Positions 6,036-6,360 of a DNA stretch of 6,360 bases are shown here, in pieces. Each line of letters starts with the position of its first letter. The stretch's first letter is position 1. Both the position numbers and the translations under genes were made by a program. Where the stretch lies: assembly GCA_938010625.1 (NCBI GenBank), contig CALLVJ010000303.1, positions 1 through 6,360 on the forward strand, given 5' to 3'. The notes beneath the pieces are model-generated. The model ran no database searches, was not told the DNA's origin, and saw only the letters and a program-made list of their open reading frames with translations. This DNA comes from an uncultured Stomatobaculum sp. (GTDB lineage: Bacteria > Bacillota > Clostridia > Lachnospirales > Lachnospiraceae).

Positions 6036-6069
6036 AGATAGATTGATTCTGTCTTTCAATTAGAAAGAC
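6036..6069 (+). promoter_or_regulatory. Two mutually exclusive hairpins in the lipoprotein leader
   Basis: Hairpin A pairs AGATAGA (6036-6042) with TCTGTCT (6048-6054), including one G-U pair, around a 5-nt loop. Hairpin B pairs GTCTTTC (6051-6057) with GAAAGAC (6063-6069), a perfect 7-bp stem with loop AATTA. The two share bases 6051-6054 and cannot form at the same time. Neither is followed by a T run, and neither covers the ribosome binding site. B may instead be a DNA operator just downstream of the promoter. Confidence 0.45.
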
Positions 6070-6091
6070 GCAAAGGAACGCGAAAAGTTTC

Positions 6092-6097
6092 AGGAGG
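6092..6097 (+). promoter_or_regulatory. Ribosome binding site of the lipoprotein gene
   Basis: AGGAGG, followed by another G, stands 4 nt before the ATG at 6102. The gap is short, but the match is strong and no competing start is nearby. Confidence 0.75.
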
Positions 6098-6101
6098 GAC
6101 T

Positions 6102-6360
6102 ATGAAAAACTGGAAGAAATCTGTGGGTGCGGCGGTAGCAGCGCTGTTGCTCGGCATAAGTCTGATGGGCTGCGGTGCAAAGAATACGGAGAGCACGGCG
6201 GCGAGCAGTACCGCAGTTGATACTGCGGCAGAGAGCAGTGCAGTTGCGGGGAGCAGCAGAGAGGCAGCGACAGGAGCGGGCACGGCACTTCGGGTTGGCG
6301 CGCTGAAAGGGCCGACTGCAATGGGACTTGCCCACATGATGCAGGAGAGCCAGGATGGCA
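6102..6360 (+). CDS. Lipoprotein, probable ABC importer substrate-binding protein (SsuA/NMT1-like), 3'-partial
   Basis: Only the first 86 codons are in the window and the frame is open at the right edge. The protein opens with MKNWKK, a hydrophobic stretch (8-22) and a lipobox LMGC with the acylated cysteine at position 24, so it is anchored to the outer face of the membrane. A Ser/Thr/Ala/Glu-rich linker of low complexity (about 27-60) follows. The fold then begins with LRVGALKGPTAMGLAHMM (about 63-80), which I associate with clostridial substrate-binding proteins of the SsuA/NMT1 type, where this strand and Gly-Pro-Thr turn line the ligand pocket. Permease and ATPase genes of the importer would be expected just beyond the right edge. 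The substrate cannot be told from this fragment. The gene is divergent from the ABC operon to the left, which is of a different transporter class, so they need not work together. Confidence 0.82.
   Translation, partial: MKNWKKSVGAAVAALLLGISLMGCGAKNTESTAASSTAVDTAAESSAVAGSSREAATGAGTALRVGALKGPTAMGLAHMMQESQDG

Larger units (their letters stand above)
5817..6101. other. Divergent intergenic control region (285 bp)
   Basis: This AT-rich stretch separates the leftward ABC operon from the rightward lipoprotein gene and contains no credible gene. From left to right it holds the ATPase ribosome binding site, a short 5-bp hairpin (AGCTG/CAGCT at 5847-5860), the leftward promoter elements, an interrupted dyad, the rightward extended -10 promoter, and two overlapping leader hairpins. 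The details are given in separate entries. Confidence 0.8.

Noticed and set aside
6026..6080. A c-di-GMP-I (GEMM) riboswitch suggested by GGCAAAGC near 6027-6034 and GACGCAAAGG at 6067-6076
   Set aside because: These resemble the two conserved core strands only loosely. The GNRA tetraloop is missing, there is no room for the second hairpin before the ribosome binding site, and the promoter would start transcription inside the first strand.
6056..6337. Three overlapping open frames on the - strand
   Set aside because: They are shadows of the Ala/Ser-rich start of the lipoprotein gene, which has a perfect extended -10, a strong ribosome binding site and a lipobox.

Overview
The window looks like part of a chromosome from a GC-rich member of the Bacillota, most likely the Clostridia and possibly Lachnospiraceae. 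The evidence is strong AGGAGG-type ribosome binding sites, one very well supported TTG start, a lipoprotein with a Gram-positive-style signal, and a MacB-type ABC operon whose partner is a C-terminally membrane-anchored surface protein. No genus can be named from sequence alone. I see no tRNA, rRNA, CRISPR array, insertion sequence or phage gene.

Left part (1-1662): the window opens inside a 5-formyltetrahydrofolate cyclo-ligase gene on the + strand. It converges on, and overlaps by 28 bp, a - strand gene for a conserved protein of unknown function (253 aa from the preferred start). A 55-bp divergent gap separates that gene from a small + strand gene encoding a tyrosine-rich 102-aa protein. 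The last codons and stop of the small gene are built into a strong rho-independent terminator, which may also serve the operon arriving from the other side.

Middle part (1682-5816, - strand): a compact three-gene operon, read from high to low coordinates. It encodes an ABC ATPase (LolD/MacB type, TTG start), a 672-aa secreted membrane-anchored protein with beta-sandwich repeats (NEW3/COG1361-like), and a four-helix MacB/FtsX-type permease. The genes are joined by an 11-nt overlap and a 15-nt gap, so they almost certainly make one machine. The repeat protein sits where a MacA/HlyD adaptor gene is often found in related operons. An A10 tract lies at the 3' end of the repeat-protein gene, and that gene is in frame with the permease across one TGA and five sense codons.

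Right part (5817-6360): a 285-bp divergent control region holds a consensus -35 for the ABC operon and an extended -10 promoter reading right. Between them is a long interrupted dyad whose two arms lie next to the two promoters, and downstream are two mutually exclusive leader hairpins. The rightward gene, cut by the window edge, encodes a lipoprotein that resembles a substrate-binding protein of an ABC importer (SsuA/NMT1-like).

Nothing here is a clear new defence or mobile system. The best candidate for something little described is the ATPase / repeat-protein / permease operon with its divergent regulatory region.
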